This document shows, piece by piece, positions 9,826-20,339 of a stretch of 64,000 nt of DNA (its first letter is position 1; each line of letters opens with the position of its first letter). The DNA is taken from the NCBI RefSeq assembly GCF_903903185.1, contig NZ_CAIUXT010000226.1:24446-88445 (forward strand). The letters are read 5' to 3'. The position numbers and the translations under genes are program-made. The notes beneath the pieces are model-generated. The model was not told where the DNA came from and made no database searches. It was given only the letters and a program-made list of their open reading frames with translations. The DNA is from an uncultured Rhodoblastus sp. (GTDB lineage: Bacteria; Pseudomonadota; Alphaproteobacteria; Rhizobiales; Beijerinckiaceae).

Positions 9826-11130
9826 TCACCGCCAGGCGCGGGCGAGGCGGATGGCGTCGCCGATCAGTCCAAAACCGCGCGCCTTGCGGAAGTTGCGAAT
9901 CGTGTCCTTTTCCTTCTCGATCTTGGTCTTGCCGTCGACGCGGACGAAGTTTTCCATCGCCTTGGAGACGAGCTCGGGATAGGTGAGGAACAGATTGGCC
10001 GCCGAGTTGTGGAGCAGCGCCGGCATGTCCTTGTATTTGCGCAGGTCTTTCATCACGAAACTGTCGTCGAGCATTTTCTTGTAGAGCGCAAGATTGGCCT
10101 TGGTCATCGGCTCGCGCCGCGACTTGATCTGGAAGATCGCCTCGGCGGCCAACCGTCCGGAGGTCATGGCGAGGTTCGAGCCCTCCTTGTGGACGGCGTT
10201 GTTGAATTGTCCGGCGTCGCCGCAGATCACCCAGCCGTCGCCGAACAATTGCGGCACGGCCTTGAAGCCGCCTTCGGGAATGAGATGGGCGGCATATTCC
10301 TTGACCTCGGAGCCGGCGATCAGCGGCGCCACCGAGGGATGTTTCTTGAAATTATCGAGCAATTGCGTCGGCGTGATGCCGTTCTTGGCGAAATCCGCGA
10401 CGATACAGCCGATGCCGACCGAAATGCTTTCCTTGTTGGTGTAGATGAAACCCATGCCGGTCATGCCATGGGAAATGGTGCCGGCGGCTTCGATCACCAG
10501 ACCCTGGTCGGCCTTGAGATTGAACCGCGCTTCGATGGTTTCGGCGGGGAGGAAATGCATTTCCTTGACCGCCAGCGCCACATGGTCGGCGGCGGGGACC
10601 GACCGCAGTTCGGCGCGGGCGCCGAGCAGGCCGTTGACGCCTTCCGCCAGCACCACGACATCGGCATGGATCGCGCCGCCGGAGCGGTCGGTGCGCACGC
10701 CGATCACCTTGTCGTGGCCGTCGCGGATCAATTCCAGCGCGGTGGTCTCACACAGCAGAATGGCGCCTTTTTCCTGGGCCTGCCGCGAGAACCAGCGGTC
10801 GAACTGCGAGCGGATGATGGTGTAGCGGTTGGGGCGCTCTTCGTTGAAATCATCGTTCCGGTAGTGCATTCCGGTATGCGCCTTATCGGTCATGAACCAG
10901 AAGCGCTGTTCGATCAGGCGGCGCTCGAGCGGCGCCTCGTCGCGAAATTCCGGAATGATCTTTTCCAGCATGTCGGCGTAGAGAATGCCGCCCTGGACGT
11001 TTTTCGAACCCGGATATTCGCCGCGTTCGAGTTGCAGCACCTTGAGGCCGCGTGAGGCCATCGTATAGGCTGCGGCGTTGCCCGCCATGCCTGCGCCGAT
11101 GACGATCGCATCGAATTTTTCTTCGATCAT
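9826..11130 (-). CDS. fixC: FixC electron-transferring flavoprotein-quinone oxidoreductase (copy 2 of the tandem pair)
   Basis: [55 protein letters not shown] Shine-Dalgarno upstream of this ATG. Confidence 0.93.
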   Translation of the reverse strand: MIEEKFDAIVIGAGMAGNAAAYTMASRGLKVLQLERGEYPGSKNVQGGILYADMLEKIIPEFRDEAPLERRLIEQRFWFMTDKAHTGMHYRNDDFNEERPNRYTIIRSQFDRWFSRQAQEKGAILLCETTALELIRDGHDKVIGVRTDRSGGAIHADVVVLAEGVNGLLGARAELRSVPAADHVALAVKEMHFLPAETIEARFNLKADQGLVIEAAGTISHGMTGMGFIYTNKESISVGIGCIVADFAKNGITPTQLLDNFKKHPSVAPLIAGSEVKEYAAHLIPEGGFKAVPQLFGDGWVICGDAGQFNNAVHKEGSNLAMTSGRLAAEAIFQIKSRREPMTKANLALYKKMLDDSFVMKDLRKYKDMPALLHNSAANLFLTYPELVSKAMENFVRVDGKTKIEKEKDTIRNFRKARGFGLIGDAIRLARAWR

Positions 11131-11253
11131 TGCCGCCTCCTCAGTCATATTCCCGAAAAGTGGATGACTTTTCTGATGAGAATATCTTGGCGAGGTTTTC
11201 GACCGACCGGAAGTTTTCCGAGCGATCTGCTTGGCTGGCCGGGATGCTTCGCC

Positions 11254-11553
11254 TCAGCCGAATTTGAACAGAATGCCGTATCCGCCGCGCGGATATTCCC
11301 AGGTGATTTCGCCGGCGGGTTCGCACAGGATGCGGCAGGTGCCGCATTCGAGGCAGCCGTCGGCGGTCAGTTCGACCTGGCCATTTTCCGCCTGCGAATA
11401 GCAGCCGGCGGGACAGAGATGGGTCATTGCCAGAAGATTTTTCGACGGCTTGTCATGCGGCATGACTTTGATATGCGGCTGGCCGGAATCGACCAGATAG
11501 CGATTCTGGAAGAGCTTTTCTTCAACCTTCTGGAACTGCGCTTCGATGCCCAT
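11254..11553 (-). CDS. fixX: FixX ferredoxin-like protein (copy 1)
   Basis: [21 protein letters not shown]...; near-identical to the second copy. Confidence 0.93.
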   Translation of the reverse strand: MGIEAQFQKVEEKLFQNRYLVDSGQPHIKVMPHDKPSKNLLAMTHLCPAGCYSQAENGQVELTADGCLECGTCRILCEPAGEITWEYPRGGYGILFKFG

Positions 11554-11681
11554 ATGAAAACCTCCGATGTATTCGCCAAAGACTGTCCTGAGCAACGGCG
11601 GATTGTCTGTTTTTCTCCGCCGGCGCTACATTCGTCTATCTAACGCAAGATCGGCGCCAAGCAGGGCGACGAGGCCTTGAC

Positions 11682-12986
11682 TTACCGCCAGGCGCGAGCG
11701 ATGCGGATGGCGTCGCCGATCAGTCCGAAACCACGCGCCTTCCGGAAATTGCGAACCGTGTCCTTTTCCTTGTCGATCTTCGGTTTGCCGTCGACGCGGA
11801 CAAAGTTTTCCATCGCCTTGGAAATCAGCTCCGGATAGGTGAGGAACAGATTGGACGCCTGGTTGTGGAGCAGCGCCGGCATGTCCTTGTGCTTGCGCAG
11901 GTCCTTCATCACAAAGCTTTCGTCGAGCATTTTCTTGTAGAGCGCGAGATTGGCCTTGGTCATCGTCTCGCGCCGCGACTTGATCTGGAAGATCGCTTCT
12001 CCGGCCATCCGGCCGGAAGTCATGGCGAGGTTCGAGCCCTCGCGGTGGACGGCGTTGTTGAGTTGCCCGGCGTCGCCGCAGATCACCCAGCCATCGCCAA
12101 ACAATTGCGGCACGGCCTTGAACCCGCCTTCGGGAATGAGATGGGCGGCATATTCCTTGACCTCGGAGCCGGCGATCAGCGGCGCCACCGAGGGGTGTTT
12201 CTTGAAAGTATCGAGCAATTGCGCCGGCGAGACGGAGTTTTCGGCGAAATCCGACACCAGGCAGCCCATGCCGACCGAGATGCTTTCCTTGTTGGTGTAG
12301 ATGAAGCCCATGCCGGCCATGCCGTTGGAAATGGTTCCGGCGGCTTCGATCACCGCGCCTTCGTCGGCCTTGAGATTGAACCGCGACTCGATGGTTTCGG
12401 CGGGCAGGAAATGCATTTCCTTGACCGCCAGCGCCACGTGTTCGGCGGCGGGGCGCGGCCGCAGTTCGGCGCGAGTCCCGAGCAGGCCGTTGACGCCTTC
12501 CGCCAGCACCACGACATCGGCATGCACCGGGCCGCCGGAGCGGTCGGTGCGCACGCCGATCACCTTGCCATAGCCGTCGCGGATCAATTCGATCGCGGTG
12601 GTCTCGCACAGCAGAATCGCGCCTTTTTCCTGGGCCTGCCTGGAGAACCAGCGGTCGAACTGCGAGCGGATGATGGTGTAGCGGTTGGGGCGCTCCTCGT
12701 TGAAATCGTCGTTGCGGTAGTGCATTCCGGTATGCGCCTTGTCGGTCATGAACCAGAAGCGCTGTTCGATCAGGCGGCGCTCGAGCGGCGCCTCGCCACG
12801 AAATTCCGGAATGATCTTTTCGAGCATGTCGGCATAGAGAATGCCGCCCTGGACGTTTTTCGAACCCGGATATTCGCCGCGTTCGAGTTGCAGCACCTTG
12901 AGACCGCGCGAAGCCATCGTATAGGCTGCGGCGTTGCCCGCCATTCCGGCTCCTATGACAATTGCGTCGAACTTTTCGTCGATCAT
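11682..12986 (-). CDS. fixC: FixC electron-transferring flavoprotein-quinone oxidoreductase (copy 1)
   Basis: [31 protein letters not shown]...; same length as and closely similar to 9826..11130. Confidence 0.94.
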   Translation of the reverse strand: MIDEKFDAIVIGAGMAGNAAAYTMASRGLKVLQLERGEYPGSKNVQGGILYADMLEKIIPEFRGEAPLERRLIEQRFWFMTDKAHTGMHYRNDDFNEERPNRYTIIRSQFDRWFSRQAQEKGAILLCETTAIELIRDGYGKVIGVRTDRSGGPVHADVVVLAEGVNGLLGTRAELRPRPAAEHVALAVKEMHFLPAETIESRFNLKADEGAVIEAAGTISNGMAGMGFIYTNKESISVGMGCLVSDFAENSVSPAQLLDTFKKHPSVAPLIAGSEVKEYAAHLIPEGGFKAVPQLFGDGWVICGDAGQLNNAVHREGSNLAMTSGRMAGEAIFQIKSRRETMTKANLALYKKMLDESFVMKDLRKHKDMPALLHNQASNLFLTYPELISKAMENFVRVDGKPKIDKEKDTVRNFRKARGFGLIGDAIRIARAWR

Positions 12987-13055
12987 TGACGTCTCCTCAG
13001 GCATATTCGCGAGTTTTGCAGAGTTTTCGGATGAGAATATGCGATTCAGCGATGC

Positions 13056-14168
13056 TCAGCCGGCGAGCCGGTCGTTGGCGTGGGGCGAAATGCGCAGGCG
13101 GAACGCTTCGGTCAGGGCCGGCAGGAAGCGCATGGCGTCGGTGACGACGCCGATATGCGCGAAGTCGAAGATCGGCGCGTTCTTGTCGGTATTGATCGCT
13201 ACGATCATATCGGCGCCCTCGACGCCGACGCGATGCTGGATCGCGCCGGAAATACCGGCGGCGATATAGAGTTTCGGACGGATGGTCTTGCCCGTCTGGC
13301 CGATCTGGCGGTCGGAGGTCACCCAGCCCTTCTGGATCAGCGGACGCGAGGCGCCGAATTCCGCGCCGAGCACGGCGGCGAGGTTTTTCACCAGCTGGAA
13401 GTTTTCCGGGCTCTGCAATCCCATGCCGCCCGCCACCACCACATCGGCGAAGGACAGGTTGGACTTGTTGGAATCGCGGTCCGGCATGAAGCTCAGGATC
13501 TTGGTGATGATGTCGGATTCGGCCAGATCCATCTTGAAGGGCACGATGCGGCCCTCGCGGCCTTCCTGGCGCTCCGGCATCGGCATCACGCGCGGGCGCA
13601 CGGTCGCCATTTGCGGGCGATAGTTGAGCGTGTAGATCGTGCACAGCAGCGAACCGCCAAAGGTCGGGCGCGTCGCCGCGAGCGACTTGTCGTCGTCCAC
13701 CCGCAATTCGGTGCAGTCGGCGGTGAGGCCGGTCAGCAAGGTCGTGGCGACGGAGCCGGCGAGATCGCGGCCGAGCGTCGTCGCGCCGAGCAGCAGGATT
13801 TCCGGCTTGTGGGTATTGACCAGCTGGGTCAGACCCTTGGAATAGGGCTCGTTGCGATAATCGGCGAGCACCGCGTCTTCGACGAGATAGACGACATCGG
13901 CGCCATAGGCGAAGGTTTCGCGCGCCGCGTTGTTAACGGCTTCGCCCGGAGCGCCCATCACCACGCCGGCGAGTTCGACGCCGAGCTGGTCGGCCAGCTT
14001 GCGGCCCTCGCCGAGCAGTTCGAACGACACCGGATGAACCACGCCGCGCTCCATCTCGATGAACACCCAGACGTGCTTGTGGTCGCGGTATTTCTCCGGC
14101 AGTTCCTTTTTCATCGTCGCGCGGCTGCCGCCTTGCTGCGGCGCGGGCGCGGGTTTTGGATCGCTCAT
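13056..14168 (-). CDS. fixB: FixB electron transfer flavoprotein alpha subunit
   Basis: [32 protein letters not shown]...; ETF-alpha FAD signature [47 protein letters not shown]. Confidence 0.94.
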   Translation of the reverse strand: MSDPKPAPAPQQGGSRATMKKELPEKYRDHKHVWVFIEMERGVVHPVSFELLGEGRKLADQLGVELAGVVMGAPGEAVNNAARETFAYGADVVYLVEDAVLADYRNEPYSKGLTQLVNTHKPEILLLGATTLGRDLAGSVATTLLTGLTADCTELRVDDDKSLAATRPTFGGSLLCTIYTLNYRPQMATVRPRVMPMPERQEGREGRIVPFKMDLAESDIITKILSFMPDRDSNKSNLSFADVVVAGGMGLQSPENFQLVKNLAAVLGAEFGASRPLIQKGWVTSDRQIGQTGKTIRPKLYIAAGISGAIQHRVGVEGADMIVAINTDKNAPIFDFAHIGVVTDAMRFLPALTEAFRLRISPHANDRLAG

Positions 14169-14289
14169 CTTCTCATCCTCAACATCAAGGCGTTTTCAAG
14201 CGAAGGTTTTGCCGGCTCGCTTGAAGAAAACGCTAAAAACAAGAAACGAGAGCCTGTTCAGGCTCCAGGCGGCGGTGCGTCTTGCTCGT

Positions 14290-15141
14290 CTAGAACCCAG
14301 CGGCGAGTTTGGTCAGATCGGACTCGATCGCCGGCGCCTTGGCGAAGATCGCCGCGATCAGGGTTTCGGCGGTTTCGGCCTGTGTCGGAGCGATCTCCAC
14401 CTGGGCCGCCTTTTCCGCGCGCGCCGCCGGCGCGAACACGCGCTTGACGACGGTCGGCGAGCCGCGCAGGCCGCACAGCGCCAGATCTTCGATGCCGGCG
14501 TCCTTGGCGCTCCAGGTGACGATCTCGGCGCGCGCCGCGCGTAGGGCGTCGTCGATGCGGCCGCGCCGAACGACGTTGGAGCCTTCGAGCATGGTGATCA
14601 TGCAGGGCAGCTTCGATTGCAGCACCTGCACGCCGCCTTCGGAGCGGCGCTCCAGCTTGATGCTGCGGCTTTCGCCGTCGAGTTCGACAATCGCCGAGAC
14701 ATAGGTCAGCTGCAACAGGTCAAGGCGCTTGGCGACGCCGGGACCGACCTGGGCGGTGTCGCCGTCGATGGTCTGCTTGCCGGCGAAGACAATGTCCACG
14801 GGTCCGAAGGTTTCGCCGATCTTGCGCAGGGCCTGAGCCAGCGCATAGGAAGTGGCAAGCGTGTCGGAGCCGGCGAAGAAGCGGTCGGTCAGCAGCACGG
14901 CGCGGTCGGCGCCGATGGTCAGCGCCTTGCGCAGCGAATCGGAGGCCATCGGCGGGCCCATGGTCAGGATGGTGACTTCGCCGCCGACCTTGTCGCGCAA
15001 GCGAAGCGCCTCTTCGAGCGAAAACAGGTCGTAGGGATTGATGATGGTCGGCACGCCCTGGCGCATGATCGTGTTGGTCACGGGATGGACGCGAATCTGC
15101 GCCGAATCCGGAACCTGTTTGATGCAAACGACAAAATGCAT
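14290..15141 (-). CDS. fixA: FixA electron transfer flavoprotein beta subunit
   Basis: MHFVVCIKQVPDSAQIRVHPVTNTIMRQGVPTIINPYDLFSLEEALRLRDK; adjacent to fixB. Confidence 0.94.
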   Translation of the reverse strand: MHFVVCIKQVPDSAQIRVHPVTNTIMRQGVPTIINPYDLFSLEEALRLRDKVGGEVTILTMGPPMASDSLRKALTIGADRAVLLTDRFFAGSDTLATSYALAQALRKIGETFGPVDIVFAGKQTIDGDTAQVGPGVAKRLDLLQLTYVSAIVELDGESRSIKLERRSEGGVQVLQSKLPCMITMLEGSNVVRRGRIDDALRAARAEIVTWSAKDAGIEDLALCGLRGSPTVVKRVFAPAARAEKAAQVEIAPTQAETAETLIAAIFAKAPAIESDLTKLAAGF

Positions 15142-15209
15142 TTTTTTTTGCCTCCGGCGGGAACAACCGCTCTGTTCGTTTGGACGGTTCCCCACGTCGG
15201 GAAGAGTTT

Positions 15210-15225
15210 CGCAAGCTCCGTACCA
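15210..15225 (-). promoter_or_regulatory. Sigma54 (-24/-12) promoter of fixA
   Basis: Minus-strand TGGTAC-GGAGC-TTGCG, close to TGGCAC-N5-TTGCA, 69 bp upstream of the fixA ATG. Confidence 0.8.
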
Positions 15226-15310
15226 ACCCGCTTTTTCATGCGTAACATGTTGAAATACAGGCGTTAGCGGCGGCGCCTGGTTTTGCGGCGGAGACGGGGC
15301 GAAACCAGCC

Positions 15311-15326
15311 TGTCGGCAATGCTACA
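15311..15326. promoter_or_regulatory. NifA upstream activator sequence for fixA
   Basis: Exact TGT-N10-ACA (TGTcggcaatgctACA), about 86 bp upstream of the -24 box. Confidence 0.75.
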
Positions 15327-15378
15327 GAAGTTGTTGGACGTGAGGTTGCGCAAAGCGGCCTTTTTGTCCGGCGGCGGT

Positions 15379-16137
15379 TCATTTCGCCGTTTCGTCCATC
15401 CGCTCCCGCGCCCTTGCGGAAACTTCCGCGTCCTCGTCGGCGAGCAATTGCACGGCGATGTCGCGCGGCGCGCGATCGGCGACGACAAAGCGCACGCGCA
15501 GGTCCGGATCGCCAAGCAGGCGCCCGAGCGCGTCCGGGGCGATGCGCTCGGCGGCTTCGCGGCGCACCAGCGGGTCCTCGTCGTGAATCAGCGCAAACAG
15601 CCGCTCCGGCGGCAGGCGCCCGGCGACCAGACGTCGGATGGTCGGGTCGCTGTCGCCGATCATCATCGGCAGCAACGCGGGATCGAGCCGCCGCGCGACG
15701 GTGTAGCGGACCCTTTCGCTCTCGTCATTGGCCATGGCGACGAGATCGGCGCCTTCGAGCCTCAGCGCGCAGGCGACGCGCACGGCGCTGTCGCGGTCGA
15801 GGCGCATTTCCCGGACGCGGGCGATCGGAAGGCGCATGGCTGCCATGGCGCGCACTTCCGGCTCGCGATCGCTCATCAATCGGACAATCTGGAACGGACT
15901 GGCGTATTTGGCCGCCAGCGCGCGCACCTCGAAGTACAGGTGATCGACATAGGCGCCGGATTGTTCGGGGTTTTTGGCGAAAAATGCGTCGATGCGCTTC
16001 GAGCGCTTGTCGCGCACGCAAATGCGCCCGAGAACGCAGCGACCGCCGGCGCGCAATTCCTTATGCGGACAATCCTGGCAGGAGAATGGGCGTCCGGTCC
16101 AGTCCGTCGCCGCTTCGGTTTCGTCGGTCTGCGCCAT
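15379..16137 (-). CDS. Nif-associated 4Fe4S leucine-rich-repeat-variant (LRV) protein
   Basis: N-terminal Cys cluster FSCQDCPHKELRAGGRCVLGRICV followed by LRV/HEAT-like repeats. Confidence 0.75.
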   Translation of the reverse strand: MAQTDETEAATDWTGRPFSCQDCPHKELRAGGRCVLGRICVRDKRSKRIDAFFAKNPEQSGAYVDHLYFEVRALAAKYASPFQIVRLMSDREPEVRAMAAMRLPIARVREMRLDRDSAVRVACALRLEGADLVAMANDESERVRYTVARRLDPALLPMMIGDSDPTIRRLVAGRLPPERLFALIHDEDPLVRREAAERIAPDALGRLLGDPDLRVRFVVADRAPRDIAVQLLADEDAEVSARARERMDETAK

Positions 16138-16208
16138 TCCGGCCCTCGCGCGAGAATTCGCGCCAGAGCGAAGCAAAGGGCGCGCCAACCACGCGGAGCC
16201 CGAACGCC

Positions 16209-18047
16209 TCAGAATTTCTTGATGTCGATGTTCTGCTTGCGCAAGGCGTAGCCGATCTGGCGCGGCGTGAGGCCGAGCAGGCGGGCCGCCTTGGCCTGCA
16301 CCCAGCCGGTTTTGTCGAGCGCCTCGATCAGCCTTTCGCGTTCGCTCTTGCCGGGATGAACCACCGGACAATGATCGGGCGAGGGACATTCATGCGGCAG
16401 GCCTCGCTCCATCGCCTCCAGCGCATGATCGGCGCAAGGGCCGCCCAAGGCGCCTGACAGGGCCTCGGCCGGAAACGAGGACGCGACGAAATCGACAGGC
16501 GCCGCAGGCGGCGACGCCGCGACCGGCGCGGGCGCCGGAGCCGGGTTTGGCGCCGCTTTGACCGGAATGGCGACGATCGGCGGCAGAGTCGGTTGCGCCT
16601 GCGGATGCGGATGGACGCCGGTCAGGCCGTTATGGCCCTTCCACAACGTCGCCGACAGGCAGCAGCCCTGCCAGCAGGCCAGATCGGATTCGACGATTTC
16701 GTCACCAGCGGCAAGAGTCGCCGTGCGCTGGACGCAATTCTCCAGTTCGCGCACATTGCCGGGGAAGGCGCAATGCGCCAGCACCTCGAGCGCCTTGCCG
16801 GAGAAGGAATGTTCGATGCCGTTTTCCTTCGAAAAGGTTTCGAGGAATCGATTCGCCAGAATCCGGATGTCGCCGGGCCGTTCGCGCAGCGGCGGCGTGA
16901 TCAGAGTGACGACATTGATGCGATAATAAAGGTCGGCGCGGAAATCGCCGCGCGACACCGCCTCTTCGAGATTGCGATTGGTGGCGCAAACGATGCGCAC
17001 ATCGACTTTGATCGTCTTCGTTCCGCCGACGCGCTCGAACTCGCCTTCCTGCAGGACGCGCAACAGCTTGGCCTGGAACGAAGAGGATATCTCGCCGATT
17101 TCGTCGAGGAAAAGCGTGCCGCCATTGGCCAGTTCGAAACGACCGATGCGCTGGTTGACCGCGCCGGTGAACGAGCCCTTCTCGTGGCCGAACAATTCGG
17201 ATTCGATCACGCTTTCGGGCAGGGCGGCGCAATTGACCTTGACGAAGGCGTTCTTGGCGCGCGGCGAATTTTCATGGATGGCGCGGGCGAACAGTTCCTT
17301 GCCGGTGCCGGTTTCCCCGCGCAGCAGCACGGTGGCGTTGGAGCGCGCCGCGATCTCGACGCGTTGCAGCAGCATCCGGATCGCCGGGCTTTCGCCGATG
17401 ATGAAATCGGATTTTCCGCGCGGGGTCTGCTGGCTCTGCGGCCGCGATTCGGTCAGCGCTTTTTCGAGGCGATGCTGTTCCTTGATCAGGCGGTCGCGAT
17501 CGCGTGCGATCAATCCGTGCATCCGCATCGCCTGGCCGACCAGATTGGCGACCATGGTCAACAGGCGCACGTCGTCTTCGAGCCGGAAATCGAGCTTGCC
17601 GCTCCATTCGCGGTCCACCGTCAGCGTGCCCTTGGCGACTCCGTCGACCTTGATCGGCACGCCGAGGAAACTCACCTTGGTCATCGGCGGCAGCAGATGT
17701 CGATAGGCGGTGCCGGTGAAATATTGGTGGCTCGAAATATCCTCGATCACCAGCGGCACGCCGGTGGCTACGATATGGTCGATGACCTTCTGCGGCAGCA
17801 GCGTCTTGGCGCCGCTCGACGTGTCGGAGGAATCCGAGGAGGCGGTGATTTCCGGTTCGCCGTCGGCGTCGAGGGCAAGGATGAAGCCGCGCCGCATCTG
17901 CATGAAAGACGACAGCACGGCGATGACGGCGCCGAGCGTACGCTCCAGCGACTGCGCTCCGGTCAGGATTTTGGAGATTTCATAGACGCCCGCCAGCGCA
18001 ACGTCTTTGTAGGCGGGCTCGAAGAGAATTTTGTCCGTTGAGGCCAT
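16209..18047 (-). CDS. nifA: NifA, sigma54-dependent nitrogen-fixation transcriptional activator
   Basis: GAF-like N-terminus; AAA+ motifs GETGTGKELFARAIHENSPRAKNAFVKVNCAALPE and ESELFGHEKGSFTGA; Cys-containing linker CWQGCC; Fis-type HTH ERLIEALDKTGWVQAKAARLLGLTPRQIGYALRK. Confidence 0.95.
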   Translation of the reverse strand: MASTDKILFEPAYKDVALAGVYEISKILTGAQSLERTLGAVIAVLSSFMQMRRGFILALDADGEPEITASSDSSDTSSGAKTLLPQKVIDHIVATGVPLVIEDISSHQYFTGTAYRHLLPPMTKVSFLGVPIKVDGVAKGTLTVDREWSGKLDFRLEDDVRLLTMVANLVGQAMRMHGLIARDRDRLIKEQHRLEKALTESRPQSQQTPRGKSDFIIGESPAIRMLLQRVEIAARSNATVLLRGETGTGKELFARAIHENSPRAKNAFVKVNCAALPESVIESELFGHEKGSFTGAVNQRIGRFELANGGTLFLDEIGEISSSFQAKLLRVLQEGEFERVGGTKTIKVDVRIVCATNRNLEEAVSRGDFRADLYYRINVVTLITPPLRERPGDIRILANRFLETFSKENGIEHSFSGKALEVLAHCAFPGNVRELENCVQRTATLAAGDEIVESDLACWQGCCLSATLWKGHNGLTGVHPHPQAQPTLPPIVAIPVKAAPNPAPAPAPVAASPPAAPVDFVASSFPAEALSGALGGPCADHALEAMERGLPHECPSPDHCPVVHPGKSERERLIEALDKTGWVQAKAARLLGLTPRQIGYALRKQNIDIKKF

Positions 18048-18153
18048 CGCTCGGCTCCCGATCAATTGGCGTATTCCCGAATGATCGTCTTCTCCTCAGT
18101 CCATAAAAGCGGCGTCACGAACGGAAGGCGTCACATTCGTGCCCGGCCGGCAT

Positions 18154-18169
18154 TGTTGCAAGCGTTACA
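18154..18169. promoter_or_regulatory. Possible NifA UAS upstream of nifA
   Basis: TGTtgcaagcgttACA, about 107 bp upstream of the nifA start. No convincing -24/-12 element found, and the motif can occur by chance. Confidence 0.35.
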
Positions 18170-18388
18170 ACACCTGTCGCCATTTTCTCAGGATAGGCGC
18201 GGTTCGGGGTCTTGCATACGTCAAAAAACGAGCAAAACCTGCGCCATCCGCTCAATTTTGTCGCAATATGAACAAAAATCTTGCTCTTTTTGAATCGTTC
18301 AAAAACGGCAACGGTGTCGGTCGGCCTGGTCGGCGACAGCGTTTTCGCGCGACGCGGATTCCGGTTGTCCGAACGCGCTCCGGCGGTT

Positions 18389-19237
18389 TCAGCCTTCCGC
18401 GACCAGTCGGACGCCGACGTCGCGCGGCGCGGCGGCATAGGGCGCGGAGGTGACGAGAATATCGGCGCCGGCCCGCGCGTAATCGGCGGCGTTGCCGCTG
18501 TTGATCCCGCCCGCGGCGGCGATCGCCAGTGGTTTCGCCATTCCTCGGAGCCGTTGTTTCAGACGCGCGATATCCTCGGGCGTGAATTTTTCCGCCTGGA
18601 TCACCTCGAAGCCCGCTTCGGCCGCGCTTATCGCCTCGTCGAGGCCGCAGGCCTCGATCACCAGCTTCTTTTCCGGGGCTTGGCTGCGCAGCCGCGCGGC
18701 GATCTCCTCCAGCGGGACGCCGGCGGTGAAGGCGAGATGTTCGGGGAAGACCAGTATGGTTTCCGACAGGCCGAGCCGATGCATGACCGCGCCGCCGGCG
18801 CGAATCGCGGCGACGGAGAAATCCTTGACCCCCGGCGTGTTCTTGCGCGTGCAGGCGACGCAGACGCCCGGCGCGACGCTGCGCGCGGCGTCGACGATGT
18901 CGCGCGTGGCGGTGGCGACGCCCGACCAGATTTCGATCAGCGTCTGCGCGACCTTCCAGCCGCGCAACAGCGCGCCGGCCGGGCCATTTGCCCGCAGGAT
19001 CGGCGCGCCCGCCGCCAGCCTTTGGCCGTCTTCGCAAAATATTTCCACCCGCGCGCCGGCCATCTCCAAAATCGTCGCAGCCTCGTTCGCCAGCGCCACA
19101 ACCATGTCGCCGCGCGCCGAAAACGCGATGGCGCCGGGCCGCGCGGCAAGGCCCAGCAGGTCGGTGGTCAGATCGCCATGGGGTGCGTCGTCGAACAGCA
19201 GGCGCTCGAGTTTTTCGCGCGAAATCCGGATCGGCAT
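18389..19237 (-). CDS. modD: ModD protein (nicotinate-nucleotide pyrophosphorylase-like)
   Basis: MPIRISREKLERLLFDDAPHGDLTTDLLG...CTRKNTPGVKDFSVAAIRAGGAVMHRLGLSETILVF; QPRTase fold, ModD type. Confidence 0.85.
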   Translation of the reverse strand: MPIRISREKLERLLFDDAPHGDLTTDLLGLAARPGAIAFSARGDMVVALANEAATILEMAGARVEIFCEDGQRLAAGAPILRANGPAGALLRGWKVAQTLIEIWSGVATATRDIVDAARSVAPGVCVACTRKNTPGVKDFSVAAIRAGGAVMHRLGLSETILVFPEHLAFTAGVPLEEIAARLRSQAPEKKLVIEACGLDEAISAAEAGFEVIQAEKFTPEDIARLKQRLRGMAKPLAIAAAGGINSGNAADYARAGADILVTSAPYAAAPRDVGVRLVAEG

Positions 19238-19266
19238 GGGGAGGCCCGTCTCCAACGAAATTTCGT

Positions 19267-20136
19267 TCAAACGAAGGTCTGGGCGGCGCGGGGCGCCCTC
19301 TTGCGGCGCTTTCGCGCCTGGCGGATCGCCTGGACCGTCGCGTCGGCAATGGCGCGGTTGCGGGCGTCGATTCCGGTCCATCTGGCGCGTCGGCCGCGCG
19401 GATCGACTTCCAGCAGTTTGACGCCGGCGGGGACGAATACGCCGTCGCGCGCCAGACCGCGCACCACGCCGTCGAGCGGCGCCGCGACCGTCTGGCCGTT
19501 CAGATTGCCGACGCCAAGGCCGCGAAACACCGGCGCGCCGATCTCGACCGGCGTATGCCAGACGCCGTCGCCCGGCGCATAGACGAAACGCTCGCCGCCG
19601 ACGCCGCCGAGCGGGCTGGCGACGCCGTCGAAATCGTCGGTCGCGCCCTGTTCGACAATCGCGCCGGATCTGAGCGGCCGGGTCTCGACGGCGATGTCGC
19701 AATTGGCGCCGACCATGAAATTGGGGCCGAGGCCGACCGCGAGGCCAACATAATAGCGGAAATCGGGCGTGACATGGCGCTTCTGCATACGTGCGTCGAT
19801 CAGAACCGGAATCCGGCGCAGCGCCAGCAGGTCGCTCAATTGCAGCGGCGTTACCGCGACGCTGTTCTCGTCGCCGATGATTTCCGCGATCTCCATCGCG
19901 GTTTCGGCGCGCCGGCCAAGCACGCCATCGATTACCGCGCGATCGTCGAACAGAGCGTCGTAAAAGGCCATCCCGCGGCGGATCACCGGCGGATAGGGAT
20001 CGTGGCTCAGGAGGACGTTGAAACGCGCCTTGCGCAATTTGACGGCGACCGCCGAGGCGATTTCATTGGTTCCCAAAATGACGGCGAAGGGCTGCGCGGA
20101 ACCCGCGAAAAAGGCCGCGAATTTCGATGCGCTCAT
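19267..20136 (-). CDS. XdhC/CoxF- or YqeB-like molybdenum enzyme maturation protein
   Basis: MSASKFAAFFAGSAQPFAVILGTNEIASAVAVKLRKARFNVLLSHDPYPPVIRRGMAFYDALFDD...; resembles the selenium-dependent molybdenum hydroxylase system family. Confidence 0.6.
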   Translation of the reverse strand: MSASKFAAFFAGSAQPFAVILGTNEIASAVAVKLRKARFNVLLSHDPYPPVIRRGMAFYDALFDDRAVIDGVLGRRAETAMEIAEIIGDENSVAVTPLQLSDLLALRRIPVLIDARMQKRHVTPDFRYYVGLAVGLGPNFMVGANCDIAVETRPLRSGAIVEQGATDDFDGVASPLGGVGGERFVYAPGDGVWHTPVEIGAPVFRGLGVGNLNGQTVAAPLDGVVRGLARDGVFVPAGVKLLEVDPRGRRARWTGIDARNRAIADATVQAIRQARKRRKRAPRAAQTFV

Positions 20137-20305
20137 GACCCGGCCCCTTCGCAATCATTTCGCCTGTCCCGGTCACAATCGCGGTCCGGAAATCCCGTAC
20201 CGGGGCAAAGCAGAACTCGGGCCAGCGCAAAATTCGCTTATGGGGGCTAAATGGCGGGAAAATGGGGCTTTTCGTCGCTGCTTTGGCCGCAATCGACCTC
20301 AGTCT

Positions 20306-20321
20306 TGTTGGTGTTGGAACA
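20306..20321. promoter_or_regulatory. Possible NifA UAS upstream of the xdhC-like/modD pair
   Basis: TGTtggtgttggaACA. A weak -24/-12-like element on the minus strand (AGGCGA-N5-TTGCG, 20150..20165) lies close to the start codon. Confidence 0.3.
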
Positions 20322-20339
20322 CGCCCTGTCGGCTAATTG

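Noticed and set aside
16593-18041. 482 aa plus-strand ORF opposite nifA
   Set aside because: Shadow ORF of nifA with no motif of its own.
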